16,170 nt of DNA, taken from contig DIKJ01000030.1 of the NCBI GenBank assembly GCA_002424525.1, positions 1 to 16,170 on the forward strand. Direction: 5' to 3'. A model generated the notes under the pieces. The model was not told where the DNA came from. It searched no databases and saw only the letters and a list, made by a program, of their open reading frames with translations. Source of the DNA: Bacteroidales bacterium UBA5621. Lineage in GTDB: Bacteria > Bacteroidota > Bacteroidia > Bacteroidales > VadinHA17. Of the stretch, positions 7,825-16,170 are shown in pieces (within the stretch, counting starts at the first letter, position 1; every line of letters begins with the position of its first letter). A program made the position numbers and the translations under genes.

Positions 7825-7849
7825 TAACTAATAACTAAACCCTTACAAA

Positions 7850-8251
7850 ATGAAAATTTTAGACGAATTCAAAACCTTTGCGTTTAAAGGCAATGTAGTC
7901 GACATGGCTGTTGGTATCATTATCGGTCTTGCTTTTGGCAAGATCGTCTCCTCTGCCGTTAATGATATCATCATGCCACCGATCGGATTGCTCCTGGGCG
8001 GTGTCAACTTTACAGATCTGCAGGTTGTCATGAAAACAGCTACTGAAACAGTCCCTGCAGTGACCTGGAATTATGGAAATTTTATTCAGGTGTTAATTGA
8101 CTTTTTAATTGTAGCTTTTGTTGTCTTTTTGCTTATTAAAGCAATTAATGTAGGCAAAAAGAAGGAAGCTGCAGCTCCTCCGCCTCCGCCGCCTGCCCCT
8201 TCAAAAGAAGAGACACTGCTGACCGAGATACGTGATCTGCTGAAGAAATAG
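7850..8251 (+). CDS. mscL: Large-conductance mechanosensitive channel MscL
   Basis: This 133-residue protein has normal MscL length and order. The N-terminal amphipathic helix ([15 protein letters not shown]) leads into TM1 with the family signature [20 protein letters not shown] (15-34), then the [14 protein letters not shown] segment. The periplasmic loop covers about residues 50-78. TM2 is around 79-101 ([19 protein letters not shown]). A linker with six consecutive prolines (PPPPPPAP) precedes the C-terminal helix ([13 protein letters not shown]) that bundles in the pentamer. MscL opens at high membrane tension and vents solutes on hypo-osmotic shock. It follows the DUF3078 fragment by 25 bases and sits about 3.3 kb from the Kbp gene. 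Confidence 0.96.
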   Translation: MKILDEFKTFAFKGNVVDMAVGIIIGLAFGKIVSSAVNDIIMPPIGLLLGGVNFTDLQVVMKTATETVPAVTWNYGNFIQVLIDFLIVAFVVFLLIKAINVGKKKEAAAPPPPPPAPSKEETLLTEIRDLLKK

Positions 8252-8279
8252 ACCTGTCAGGGATTTCCATGCCCGCCGC

Positions 8280-8383
8280 ATGAGGGTGGGTACGGGCGTA
8301 GCATGCAGGTGTATTATCCGAGCGCGGTGCAGGCTGAGCATGAGGCGTTTTATCTGGGCGCGGTACTGGCGTAGCATGCTAGG
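8280..8383. repeat. Degenerate GC-rich tandem repeat between mscL and the GH95 gene
   Basis: Two units of 36 and 38 bases (8310-8345 and 8346-8383) match at roughly four of five positions. Both carry a TTATCYGRGCGCGGT core and end in GCATG(CT)AGG. A shorter third unit (8286-8309: GGTACGGGCGTAGCATGCAGG) matches the second half of the unit, and GCATGAGG at 8278-8285 looks like a fourth tail. The last unit holds the 10-base palindrome TAGCATGCTA. The block is much richer in G+C than the surrounding intergenic DNA. It lies just after mscL and 34 bases before the fucosidase ATG, so it could be an intergenic repeat family, a structured RNA element or a regulatory site. Confidence 0.6.
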
Positions 8384-8417
8384 CCCCTTCGACATATTTG
8401 ATTATACACATAATAAT

Positions 8418-10751
8418 ATGAAATTATCTGTAATAACAGCTTTCGTATTCTTCCGGATACTCCTGAATTGCACATTCTCATCCGGGCAGAATCTCCCCTC
8501 AGGCATGAAAATCTGGTTCAGCAAGCCTGCTGAAACCTGGAACGATGCGCTTCCGGTCGGTAACGGCAGGCTTGGCGCAATGGTCTTCGGTACGGTCGCA
8601 AACGAACGGCTTCAGATGAATGAAGAATCCGTATGGACCGGAGAGCCCCGCTGGGATGCCAATCCCGAGGCTCTGAAGACTCTTCCCGGGGTAAGGAAAT
8701 TATTGTTTGAAGGCAAATACGGGGAAGCTGAGCAGCTTGCTCAAAGCGGTATTCTTGGCAGGTTCCGCCGCGACCAGGCCTCAAGCTACCAGACACTTGG
8801 AGATATTAATCTTATATTCAGACAGCTTAAAGGGATAAGTAATTACAGGAGAGAACTTGACATAGAGGAAGCTGTTGCCAGGGTTTTCTATTCTGCAAAC
8901 CAGACAAACTTCCTGAGGGAGATCTTCTCCAGCGCACCGGATCAGGCACTGGTAATACGGCTGACAGCCGACAGGGAGGGTGCCCTCTCATTTACTGCCC
9001 GCCTTTCACGTCCGGGCAACAAAGCTGGTTTTATTGCTGAGAATAACCAGATCACAATGACTGAACATGTGGGCGACGGCACAGGCGTTAAAATGGCCGC
9101 ACGTTTGAAACTTCTGGCCGACGGTGGTTCGGTTGTCACCGCAGGTGACAGCATAATGGTCGAAAAGGCAAATTCTGTTACAATATTACTTGCCGCAGCT
9201 ACAGATTATACTGGCATTGATCCACTCGCAGTATCAGCCGGGCAGATAGAAAAAGCTGCGGGCCGGCATTACACTGATATCATAGGAGACCATATTGCCG
9301 ATTATAAATCGTACTTCGACCGTGTAAAGCTCGACCTGGGTTCATCAGACGGTAACTATTTCACGACTGACGCCCGTATCATTGCCATACAGAACGGATA
9401 CACCGATACAGACCTGATCGAGCTTTACTACCAGTTTGGCAGGTACCTGCTCATCAGCAGTTCCAGGCCCGGCAACCTGCCGGCAAACCTGCAGGGAATA
9501 TGGGCCGACGGTCTTCGTCCTCCCTGGAGCGCAGACTACCATATCAACGTAAATATTCAGATGAATTACTGGCCGTCTGAGATCACCAACCTCGGGGAAC
9601 TGCACCGGCCGTTTATCGAATTTATCGATGCCCTGCGCCCCGGCGGAAGAAGGACCGCTAAAGAGGTGTATGGAATGAAGGGAATTGTCGCTCACTACAC
9701 AACAGATGTCTGGCATTACACCGAACCCCTTGGGGCGATAAGATATGGTATGTGGCCAATGGGAATAGCCTGGAGCTGTCAGAATATCTGGGACCATTAT
9801 GCTTTTGGCGGGGATGTTGAATATCTCAGGACAAAATCATATCCTATTATGAGAGAGGCTGCTGTGTTTTGCATGGATTGGCTGGTAAAAGACCCGAAAA
9901 CAGGATTTCTTGTATCAGGTCCGTCTATTTCCCCTGAAAACAGCTTCAGTATCCCCGGGGAAGAAGGATCTGCCAGCATGGTAATGGGGCCGACAATGGA
10001 TCATATGATAATCCGCGACCTGCTCCAGAATACAATCGAAGCAAGTACGATCCTTAATACTGACAGGGCTTTCCGTACACAGATGCAGAGAACTCTTGAA
10101 AGGCTCGCCCCCACGAGGGTCGGCACCGACGGCCGCCTTATGGAATGGCCCGAAGAATTTGAGGAGCCTGAACCCGGGCACAGGCACATTTCACATCTTT
10201 ACGGCCTCCATCCCGGAAATCAGATCACCAGGCAAAACCATCCGGAGCTGATGGATGCAGCAGAGAAAACTATCGAATACCGGCTTTCGCACGGAGGCGG
10301 GCATACCGGATGGAGCAGGGCATGGATAATCAACTTCTACGCGCGACTGCTCGACGGAGAAAAAGCCTATGAGAATCTGCTCGAGCTGTTGAGGAAATCG
10401 ACACTCTATAACCTCTTTGACAATCACCCCCCGTTCCAGATCGATGGCAATTTCGGAGGAACAGCAGGGATAACCGAAATGCTTCTTCAGAGCCATGCCG
10501 GGGAGGTGGAGCTTCTGCCTGCACTGCCTTCGGCATGGAATAAGGGCTTTATACATGGACTTATGGCAAGGGGAGGATTCGAGGTGGATATTGACTGGGA
10601 GAACGGAAAACTGAAACAGGCAAGGATTACATCAAAACTGGGCAATCCGTTGAAAATGTGCTATTCAGGAAAGGTCGTTGAATTAAAAGCAACAGAAAAA
10701 GGGAAATCATACTATTTCGGGGAAGGATTATCGCAATTACATGGCAAATAA
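8418..10751 (+). CDS. GH95 family alpha-L-fucosidase (or alpha-L-galactosidase)
   Basis: This 777-residue secreted enzyme spans the usual GH95 length. A signal peptide (about residues 1-20, [20 protein letters not shown]) precedes SSGQNL. The N-terminal beta-domain opens with [24 protein letters not shown] and [18 protein letters not shown]. The (alpha/alpha)6 catalytic domain carries the expected residues: Asn 377 and Asn 379 in [12 protein letters not shown], general acid Glu 507 in SPENSF, and Asp 676 in [12 protein letters not shown], corresponding to Asn421, Asn423, Glu566 and Asp766 of Bifidobacterium AfcA. GH95 enzymes invert alpha-1,2-linked L-fucose, and some act on L-galactose; the substrate here is not decided by sequence. 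The frame is open back to 8280, but that extension only translates the tandem repeat and would bury the signal peptide, so I start at 8418. Fucosidase and sulfatase in one window suggest use of host or algal-type glycans. Confidence 0.93.
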   Translation: MKLSVITAFVFFRILLNCTFSSGQNLPSGMKIWFSKPAETWNDALPVGNGRLGAMVFGTVANERLQMNEESVWTGEPRWDANPEALKTLPGVRKLLFEGKYGEAEQLAQSGILGRFRRDQASSYQTLGDINLIFRQLKGISNYRRELDIEEAVARVFYSANQTNFLREIFSSAPDQALVIRLTADREGALSFTARLSRPGNKAGFIAENNQITMTEHVGDGTGVKMAARLKLLADGGSVVTAGDSIMVEKANSVTILLAAATDYTGIDPLAVSAGQIEKAAGRHYTDIIGDHIADYKSYFDRVKLDLGSSDGNYFTTDARIIAIQNGYTDTDLIELYYQFGRYLLISSSRPGNLPANLQGIWADGLRPPWSADYHINVNIQMNYWPSEITNLGELHRPFIEFIDALRPGGRRTAKEVYGMKGIVAHYTTDVWHYTEPLGAIRYGMWPMGIAWSCQNIWDHYAFGGDVEYLRTKSYPIMREAAVFCMDWLVKDPKTGFLVSGPSISPENSFSIPGEEGSASMVMGPTMDHMIIRDLLQNTIEASTILNTDRAFRTQMQRTLERLAPTRVGTDGRLMEWPEEFEEPEPGHRHISHLYGLHPGNQITRQNHPELMDAAEKTIEYRLSHGGGHTGWSRAWIINFYARLLDGEKAYENLLELLRKSTLYNLFDNHPPFQIDGNFGGTAGITEMLLQSHAGEVELLPALPSAWNKGFIHGLMARGGFEVDIDWENGKLKQARITSKLGNPLKMCYSGKVVELKATEKGKSYYFGEGLSQLHGK

Positions 10752-10909
10752 TGGAAACTGTAATAAGAACTGAAAACCTGCCGAGACCTGTTCATCATAC
10801 CCCAACCCTGATCCCTCCCTTAAACTGGCTTATGATATTGCGCAGGTTTTTAATTCGAAAATTGAAGAAATATTCATTTTTGAGTAAATATTACAGAAGG
10901 AGATACTAA
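10751..10909 (+). CDS. Possible 52-codon ORF overlapping the GH95 stop
   Basis: The GH95 stop TAA shares its last base with an ATG (TAATG) that opens a 52-codon frame ending at 10909. The product would be Pro/His-containing at the start and strongly basic and aromatic at the end (RRFLIRKLKKYSFLSKYYRR). The TAATG arrangement allows re-initiation, but the length is within chance and I know no relative. This is a candidate only. Confidence 0.15.
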   Translation: METVIRTENLPRPVHHTPTLIPPLNWLMILRRFLIRKLKKYSFLSKYYRRRY

Positions 10910-11090
10910 TTTTAAGGAACTGTTACAGGGTGTTTTTTATGGTTTTTCACCCTTTGTGTGCTTTTGTATTTTTCCTTTGTTACTCCTTGTAGTTCAATGA
11001 CTTATAATTAACCACCGGATACTCAAAGGTTATCACATAGGTACACCCGGGACATTTGTTACAGCCTCATTCTTTAATTGTTTCTTCAAT
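10752..11090. other. 339-base intergenic region before the Ca2+-ATPase gene
   Basis: Apart from the doubtful short frame at its left end, no gene is seen. It contains an inverted repeat, AGGGTG (10927-10932) and CACCCT (10948-10953), separated by a 15-base T-rich loop. The following part (10954-11090) is T-rich with no exact TAnnTTTG promoter motif, although the ATPase promoter should lie in it. No Shine-Dalgarno sequence is visible before 11091. Confidence 0.5.
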
Positions 11091-13769
11091 ATGATGCCAT
11101 TTTACAACCAGAGCAAGGAAGAAGTTCTCTCCTGGTTCAAAACCTCGCCGGAAACCGGATTATCTACCGAGGAAGCCAGGAAAAGACTCGGCGAATACGG
11201 ATATAACAAGCTTGAATCCAAATCCAGGAAAAGTTTCCTTCAGAAGTTCTTTGCACAGTTTAAAAGCTTCATGATAATAATTCTGCTTATAGCTGCTGCT
11301 ATATCCGGAGTTGTTGGTGTTATGGAAGGGGAAGGATTGCTTGACACCTTTGTGATCCTCGGGATCCTTATACTGAATGCTTTTGTGGGAGCCTATCAGG
11401 AGATAAAGGCTGAAACATCCCTTGAGGCACTGAAAAATCTGGCTGCTCCCGAGACAAAAGCTCTGCGGGATGGAGTGACAAAAGTGATTCCAACCAGCGA
11501 GCTGGTTCCCGGAGATGTAGTAATTCTTGAGACCGGTGGAGTGGTCCCAGCAGATCTCCGGCTCACCGAGGCGATCAATCTGAAGATTCAGGAATCAGCG
11601 CTTACAGGCGAATCCGTTTCCGTTGAAAAGCGAACTGATGATTTGCCGGGCGAAAACATCGCTCTGGGAGACCGCATCAACATGGCATTTTCAAGCAGTA
11701 TGGTCACCTACGGAAGGGGTCGCGGGGTGGTTGTCTTCACCGGAATGAAGACTGAGGTGGGGAAGATTGCACATATGCTGCAGGAGACTGTTGACACTGA
11801 AACACCTATGAGCCATCGGCTCAGTCAGCTCGGGAAAGTCCTGGGTACTGCTGCACTTATCATATGTGCTGTGATCTTTATCGTCGGAGTGCTCTACGGC
11901 AACTCAGTCATGAGAATGTTCATGACAGCTGTCAGCCTGGCGGTCGCTGCCATTCCTGAAGGCCTGCCGGCCGTTTCTACGGTTGTCCTGGCGATCGGGG
12001 TACAGCGCATGGTCAAGAGGAATGCCATAATCCGCACACTGCCTTCAGTTGAGACACTGGGAAGCGCAACCGTAATATGTTCTGACAAGACCGGCACCCT
12101 GACCCAGAACAAAATGACTGTGGTTGAAGCTTATGTCAATCATAAAAAAGATGTGGTAAACAGGGATACTCCCTCCACTACCCTGAATCCCGAGGAGCAC
12201 AGACTGCTGTCAATAGCTGTCCTGTGCGCTGATGCGCAAGCCAGTACAGGTGCGGACGGCAAGCCGGATTTTTCAGGCGACCCCACAGAGACCGCACTTC
12301 TCGATTTTGGAATTCTATATGGTATGTATAAAAGTGAGATTGAAAAGGAACGCCCGAGGGTAGCCGAGATCCCTTTCGACTCTGAAAGAAAACGGATGAC
12401 AACGGTTAACAGGATGTCTGACAATACAATAAGGATAAATCTTAAAGGTGGGGTAGATGAAGTCCTTAGTACCTGTGGCAAAATACTGATAGAGGGTAAA
12501 ATCAGACCAATAACCTCAGATGATGCCGGACTGATACGTCTGGCAAATGAAACAATGGCAGATTCCGCCCTGCGGGTGCTGGCTATGGCTTACAGGGATC
12601 TCCCGGAAGTTCCCGGGGATATCACTATCGCAGAAATTGAAAAAGACCTGGTCTTCGTCGGATTGCTTGGGATGATAGATCCCGCAAGGCCGGAAGTTAC
12701 TCATGCTGTTGCCAGATGCAACGATGCCGGGATACGTGCGGTTATGATAACCGGCGATCACAAAAGCACTGCAATGGCGATAGCCCGCGAGATAGGTATT
12801 TTCAGGGAGGGAGACCTGGTTGTGACGGGTGCTGAACTCGAAAAAATAAGTGAGGAAGAGTTCCTGGCCAATGTGACCTCTTACTCTGTATATGCGAGGG
12901 TTGCCCCTGAGCACAAGGTACGGATAGTTAAGGCTCTGCAGATGCATGACGAGGTTGTCGCAATGACAGGCGACGGCGTTAATGATGCTCCGGCGCTCAA
13001 ACAGGCCGACATAGGGGCAGCCATGGGTATTGTAGGTACCGATGTGGCAAAAGGCGCGGCAGACATGGTACTGACCGATGATAATTTTGCAACCATCGTT
13101 ACTGCGGTCGAAGAAGGCAGAAGGATCTATGATAACATCCTTAAAGCAATACAGTTCCTTCTTTCAACAAATGTCGGGGAAATTTTCCTTCTGCTCATCA
13201 CCTCAGTTTTCAACCTCGGATTACCCCTTCTGCCTGTGCATATACTCTGGGTCAACCTTGTCACTGACAGCCTCCCGGCGCTTGCGTTAAGCGTCGATCC
13301 CGCGGAAAAGGATATAATGACGAGGAAGCCCCGCAATTCAAAGAGAGGATTCATGACAAGGGGGATGGTATGGAGAGTAATGTATCAGGGTATAATGATC
13401 GGATCAATCTCACTTATTGCATATATCATCGGTCTCCGCGACGGGGGGGAGATCCTGGGCCAGACAATGGCTTTTACCACCCTCATTTTTGCCCAGCTGA
13501 TGCACGTCCGTAACCTTCATTCAAATACCCGTTCTTCCCTGACAATAAGTCCGCTTAAGAACAAGCCGCTGGTCCTCGCTATCCTGGTCTCGGCAGGCAT
13601 GGCGCTGCTTGTGCTGTTCATCACACCTGTTAGGATGGCCTTCAGTCTGACGGAAATGGACAGGATACACTGGCTTTATGTCGGGTTATTGTCAATTGTA
13701 CCAATCGTTGTGGTCGAGATCTTCAAACTTCTAAAAATCAACAACACAAGAGATGAGAAATTCACGTAA
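11091..13769 (+). CDS. P-type Ca2+-transporting ATPase (P2, SERCA/PMR1-like)
   Basis: This 892-residue inner-membrane pump is complete. It has a cation-ATPase N-terminal domain (1-55), the actuator TGES loop (172-175), the phosphorylation site DKTGT with Asp 332, the TGDHKST segment of the P domain, and TGDGVNDAP (626-634). M4 reads VAAIPEGLP with Glu 290, as in SERCA. M5 has NVGE (Asn 694, Glu 697) and M6 has NLVTD (Asn 722, Thr 725, Asp 726). These fit Ca2+ export from the cytoplasm at the cost of ATP. In M8 the residue aligning with SERCA Glu908 appears to be Gln 802 (IFAQLMHV), so site I may be weakened and one Ca2+ per cycle is likely, as in other bacterial pumps; the stoichiometry is inference. 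A second ATG at 11094 is an equally good start. The last 17 bases overlap the next gene. Confidence 0.93.
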   Translation: MMPFYNQSKEEVLSWFKTSPETGLSTEEARKRLGEYGYNKLESKSRKSFLQKFFAQFKSFMIIILLIAAAISGVVGVMEGEGLLDTFVILGILILNAFVGAYQEIKAETSLEALKNLAAPETKALRDGVTKVIPTSELVPGDVVILETGGVVPADLRLTEAINLKIQESALTGESVSVEKRTDDLPGENIALGDRINMAFSSSMVTYGRGRGVVVFTGMKTEVGKIAHMLQETVDTETPMSHRLSQLGKVLGTAALIICAVIFIVGVLYGNSVMRMFMTAVSLAVAAIPEGLPAVSTVVLAIGVQRMVKRNAIIRTLPSVETLGSATVICSDKTGTLTQNKMTVVEAYVNHKKDVVNRDTPSTTLNPEEHRLLSIAVLCADAQASTGADGKPDFSGDPTETALLDFGILYGMYKSEIEKERPRVAEIPFDSERKRMTTVNRMSDNTIRINLKGGVDEVLSTCGKILIEGKIRPITSDDAGLIRLANETMADSALRVLAMAYRDLPEVPGDITIAEIEKDLVFVGLLGMIDPARPEVTHAVARCNDAGIRAVMITGDHKSTAMAIAREIGIFREGDLVVTGAELEKISEEEFLANVTSYSVYARVAPEHKVRIVKALQMHDEVVAMTGDGVNDAPALKQADIGAAMGIVGTDVAKGAADMVLTDDNFATIVTAVEEGRRIYDNILKAIQFLLSTNVGEIFLLLITSVFNLGLPLLPVHILWVNLVTDSLPALALSVDPAEKDIMTRKPRNSKRGFMTRGMVWRVMYQGIMIGSISLIAYIIGLRDGGEILGQTMAFTTLIFAQLMHVRNLHSNTRSSLTISPLKNKPLVLAILVSAGMALLVLFITPVRMAFSLTEMDRIHWLYVGLLSIVPIVVVEIFKLLKINNTRDEKFT

Positions 13770-14517
13770 TCTGTTAGCTGCAAAACTCACAATAACTATT
13801 TTGCTGTTCGCCTCTCCTGATTCTTACTCACAAGAATCCGCCGTAGAGTTTGGGGAATCGGTGATTTTAAAAGATATTTCCCCCGGATCCCCGGGAAAAA
13901 ACACTCCGTTAAAATGGATAAATGTCAATACTGCCGATGACACATGGTCAAAACAAAAAAAATTGCTGATATGCAAAGGTCATCCAATCGGAGTAATGCG
14001 ATCGGAGAAGCAGTATGAAAATTTCATACTCCACATCGAATGGAAACACATAGAACCCGGGGGCAACTCGGGAGTATTTGTCTGGAGCAATGCCAATCCT
14101 GCAGAAAAATCCCGTCTGCCCGACGGTGTGGAAGTTCAGATGCTCGAGCTCGACTGGATAAACCTTAATAAAAAGGATGGCGTCACCCCGCCCGAGGCTT
14201 ACGTCCATGGTGAACTCTTTGGGGTAGGCGGTGTAACAACCACACCTGATAATCCCAGGGGTACCAGGAGCAAGTCAGTTGAGAACCGGTGCAACGGCAG
14301 AGGAGTCTGGAACAAATACGTTGTTGTTTGTATTGATGGAGTTATCAAACTAGCCGTGAACGGTAAAATCGTAAACGGAATAAGTCAGTCCTCTCAGAGA
14401 AAGGGATACATTTGTCTGGAGTCGGAAGGGGCAGAGATACATTTCCGTAATATTAAAATAATTGAGCTGCCGCCCGGTTTAACTACAGCTGAGCAGACTG
14501 CACCGCTTATTCAGTAA
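13753..14517 (+). CDS. Secreted DUF1080 (3-keto-disaccharide hydrolase domain) protein
   Basis: This 254-residue protein starts with a signal peptide (about 1-27: basic RNSRN, then [20 protein letters not shown]) and continues as one DUF1080 domain of concanavalin/LamG-like beta-sandwich fold. Family marks are [16 protein letters not shown] (near residue 96), [11 protein letters not shown] (near 126), [12 protein letters not shown] (near 148) and [22 protein letters not shown] (near 190). Some relatives hydrolyse 3-keto-disaccharides; many have no tested activity, so the enzyme call is tentative. Its ATG lies inside the last codons of the Ca2+-ATPase gene in another frame, a 17-base overlap that implies co-transcription. 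It converges on the minus-strand esterase gene 41 bases beyond its stop, with no clear hairpin between. Confidence 0.85.
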   Translation: MRNSRNLLAAKLTITILLFASPDSYSQESAVEFGESVILKDISPGSPGKNTPLKWINVNTADDTWSKQKKLLICKGHPIGVMRSEKQYENFILHIEWKHIEPGGNSGVFVWSNANPAEKSRLPDGVEVQMLELDWINLNKKDGVTPPEAYVHGELFGVGGVTTTPDNPRGTRSKSVENRCNGRGVWNKYVVVCIDGVIKLAVNGKIVNGISQSSQRKGYICLESEGAEIHFRNIKIIELPPGLTTAEQTAPLIQ

Positions 14518-14558
14518 ATTTTTCATATTTAAGCAACAGATCTGATAATTCGGGGTTA

Positions 14559-15551
14559 CTACAGGTATTGTTCAAAAAATTCATTCATCTTCTCCTGACA
14601 GAAATCATTTACACGCCGGACAACGTCCATGGTATGCGGCCATAACGGCAAACGGTAATAAATACAGGGAATACCCAGGGAGTCCAGCCTGGATTTGAGA
14701 TCATCGGACTGGCTCACCGGGACCAGCCTGTCGGAAGTTCCGTGAAGGATGAGTGTGGGGGGATCGTCCTTATCAACATAGAATAGCGGAGAAGCCTCCC
14801 TGTAGAGTTCAGGGGATTCATCGTATGAATGGGCAATTAATGCTGTAACGAGAGGATGATTCCTTGCGTATTCAGTTGTGAGGTCAGCCGGACCGTAAAT
14901 ATTTACCAGGGCCTTTATCCGTTGACTACTGCCATATACATTTGTGGTATCCTCTCCATCAGTAATTTTTCCCCATCCGTAACCAGCCAGCATGGCAAGA
15001 TGAGCTCCTGCAGAACCTCCGATAAGTGCAATTCTTTCAGGATCATAGCCATAGTTACTTCCATTGCTGAATAACCAGCGTACCGCATCAGAAATATCCT
15101 CGGCACAAGCCGGATAAGGACCCTCCTTCAGCAACCTGTATGAAACCGTAGCGGTAATAAAACCCCTCTCTGCAAAATCGACAAGATAAACCAGATAATC
15201 TGATCTTTTCCCGCCCTTCCAAGAGCCGCCATGTATAAAAACCAGCAGAGGCGCAGGGGTATTGATGTTTTTTGGTTTATATATATCCAGACAAAGTGAA
15301 TTCCCATTAATATTTTTATACTCAATATCCTTGAATTCTTCAATATCCGGAGGAATTTCGGGCGTCAGATTAACCATTTTCTCAAGCCCTGTCCATAAGG
15401 CAAGATAAGCCGCCAGCTCGAAATGGTATCCTGTTGGGGGTTTCTGAGGATTTAACGCCGACCAAATACGGGGTGTTAACATCAGAAATATACCTGTAAG
15501 CAAAAGTATCAGTAAGCCAGAAAGAATCTGTTTCAGTATTTTAAATCTCAT
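14559..15551 (-). CDS. Membrane-anchored alpha/beta-hydrolase, BD-FAE/carboxylesterase type
   Basis: This 330-residue protein has an N-terminal hydrophobic anchor or signal (about 8-25: QILSGLLILLLTGIFLML) and then an alpha/beta-hydrolase domain from about residue 70. The oxyanion motif HGGSW is at 107-111, the nucleophile Ser 180 sits in GGSAGAHLA, and Asp 274 (HGTSDRLVP) and His 306 (LWPHTMD) complete the triad. The pattern is that of the BD-FAE/hormone-sensitive-lipase-like esterases, many of which deacylate plant or other polysaccharides; the substrate is unknown here. No lipobox is seen, so it is probably a membrane-anchored or secreted protein acting outside the inner membrane. It follows the ceramidase-like gene on the same strand with 48 bases between, a likely operon. 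Confidence 0.88.
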   Translation of the reverse strand: MRFKILKQILSGLLILLLTGIFLMLTPRIWSALNPQKPPTGYHFELAAYLALWTGLEKMVNLTPEIPPDIEEFKDIEYKNINGNSLCLDIYKPKNINTPAPLLVFIHGGSWKGGKRSDYLVYLVDFAERGFITATVSYRLLKEGPYPACAEDISDAVRWLFSNGSNYGYDPERIALIGGSAGAHLAMLAGYGWGKITDGEDTTNVYGSSQRIKALVNIYGPADLTTEYARNHPLVTALIAHSYDESPELYREASPLFYVDKDDPPTLILHGTSDRLVPVSQSDDLKSRLDSLGIPCIYYRLPLWPHTMDVVRRVNDFCQEKMNEFFEQYL

Positions 15552-15599
15552 ATTTAAATCCTTGATAGAATTACCGTGTTTTCTATGGGGTTTTTCAAT

Positions 15600-16170
15600 T
15601 TATTGGTTCTGTTTAAACCCGGCCAGCATTTCCATTAGGTTCCTGTACAATATCACAGCTGTTTCAGGACCCAGTGAGTTCTCCTCTCCGTAAGGGGCAC
15701 GTGTGCGGTTGTAAGTAAACGGAGCCTTGACATCCCACTGGCTTTTGGGTATTATATAGCCAATCTCGTCGTTTGTGATGCCAAAAACAAATTTGTATTT
15801 CCCCTGCATCATTTCTCTGACAGATGGCACTTCAACCGGTTCAACCATATAGTCTCTGCCTTCAGGTGACTCTATTCCTCCGTTGATAATCTCAGGATAT
15901 ACTTCACCCGGAAGAGTGGCAAATGAAACCGGTCCGATTGTGAAAACAGAAAGTTCCGTCCGCATTTTCATCCATCCCGTTGTACTCCCGTTAAGAACAC
16001 CGAGGGCCGCTCCGAGCCTGAATAAGTTATTATCAAGAGGCAGGATGACTGTACGTACGATCAGGGAGATCCCTGCGGAATCAATTACATCACCCGGCTG
16101 GTCCATGGCATTCAGCGCCAGCAGAGCCAGTTGTTTCCCCTGTGCTTCCGCCTTATCAAATGTGGGTTCC
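15600..16170 (-). CDS. C-terminal part of a neutral/alkaline ceramidase-like protein (partial)
   Basis: The frame is open through the right edge of the window, so 189 residues of the C-terminal part are seen and the start lies outside. An internal ATG at 16104-16106 is not the true start, because coding continues upstream of it (EPTFDKAEAQGKQLALLALN). The stretches FTIGPVSFATLPGEVYPEII, KYKFVFGITNDEIGYIIPKS and YGEENSLGPETA resemble the end of the neutral/alkaline non-lysosomal ceramidase-like domain, which in true members splits the amide bond of ceramides. The metal-binding and catalytic half is off-window, so activity cannot be judged. The esterase gene follows 48 bases downstream and is probably co-transcribed. 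Confidence 0.65.
   Translation of the reverse strand, partial: EPTFDKAEAQGKQLALLALNAMDQPGDVIDSAGISLIVRTVILPLDNNLFRLGAALGVLNGSTTGWMKMRTELSVFTIGPVSFATLPGEVYPEIINGGIESPEGRDYMVEPVEVPSVREMMQGKYKFVFGITNDEIGYIIPKSQWDVKAPFTYNRTRAPYGEENSLGPETAVILYRNLMEMLAGFKQNQ

Noticed and set aside
8280..8383. CRISPR array
   Set aside because: Units are directly adjacent and degenerate with no unique spacers, and no cas genes are present.
8280..8417. N-terminal extension of the GH95 gene by 46 codons
   Set aside because: It would translate the tandem repeat into an Arg/Cys-rich peptide placed before a good signal peptide; the ATG at 8418 gives a normal secreted GH95 start.
9345..9797. 150-codon minus-strand frame inside the GH95 gene
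   Set aside because: It lies opposite conserved catalytic motifs of GH95 and has no coherent domain.
12140..12947. Two long minus-strand frames inside the Ca2+-ATPase gene
   Set aside because: Antisense shadows of a complete P-type ATPase with all motifs in the plus frame.
2111..14517. Polysaccharide utilization locus
   Set aside because: Sulfatase, GH95 and DUF1080 are far apart, separated by unrelated genes, and no SusC/SusD or hybrid regulator is present.

Overview
The window looks like a piece of a chromosome from a member of the Bacteroidota, probably an uncultured Bacteroidales-type organism. This is inferred from gene content: a DUF3078 outer-membrane fragment, a serine-type S1 sulfatase lipoprotein, a GH95 alpha-L-fucosidase, a DUF1080 secreted protein, a DUF853/HerA-like ATPase and a Bacteroidota-style dodecin. 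Most starts also lack a recognisable Shine-Dalgarno sequence, which is usual in that phylum. No rRNA, tRNA, CRISPR array, transposase, integrase or SusC/SusD pair was seen.

Layout. Bases 1-263 are non-coding and hold a likely terminator (92-119). A GNAT acetyltransferase and a geranylgeranyl-reductase-family flavoprotein follow as a probable two-gene unit (264-1888). A lipoprotein sulfatase resembling heparan N-sulfatases stands alone (2111-3694). Next is a run of small housekeeping and stress genes: dodecin (3855-4058), the K+-binding protein Kbp (4121-4588), a DUF4126 membrane protein whose start abuts the kbp stop (4589-5167), and an unknown membrane-anchored protein (5269-5691). The HerA-like ATPase runs the other way (5718-7295). 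A truncated DUF3078 C-terminus (7534-7824) and mscL (7850-8251) follow. A GC-rich degenerate tandem repeat (about 8280-8383) lies just before the GH95 fucosidase (8418-10751). After a 339-base gap come a P-type Ca2+-ATPase (11091-13769) and a secreted DUF1080 protein that overlaps it by 17 bases (13753-14517). The right edge carries a minus-strand pair: a C-terminal ceramidase-like fragment that runs off the window (15600-16170), and downstream of it a membrane-anchored alpha/beta-hydrolase (14559-15551).

How the genes may work together. Two themes recur. One is export-directed glycan or ester breakdown (sulfatase, GH95, DUF1080, esterase, ceramidase-like), scattered rather than forming a classical polysaccharide utilization locus. 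The other is ion and osmotic homeostasis (Kbp, DUF4126, MscL, Ca2+-ATPase). I found no convincing wholly new multigene system. The best leads are the kbp-DUF4126 coupling, the tandem repeat before GH95, and the Ca2+-ATPase/DUF1080 overlap.
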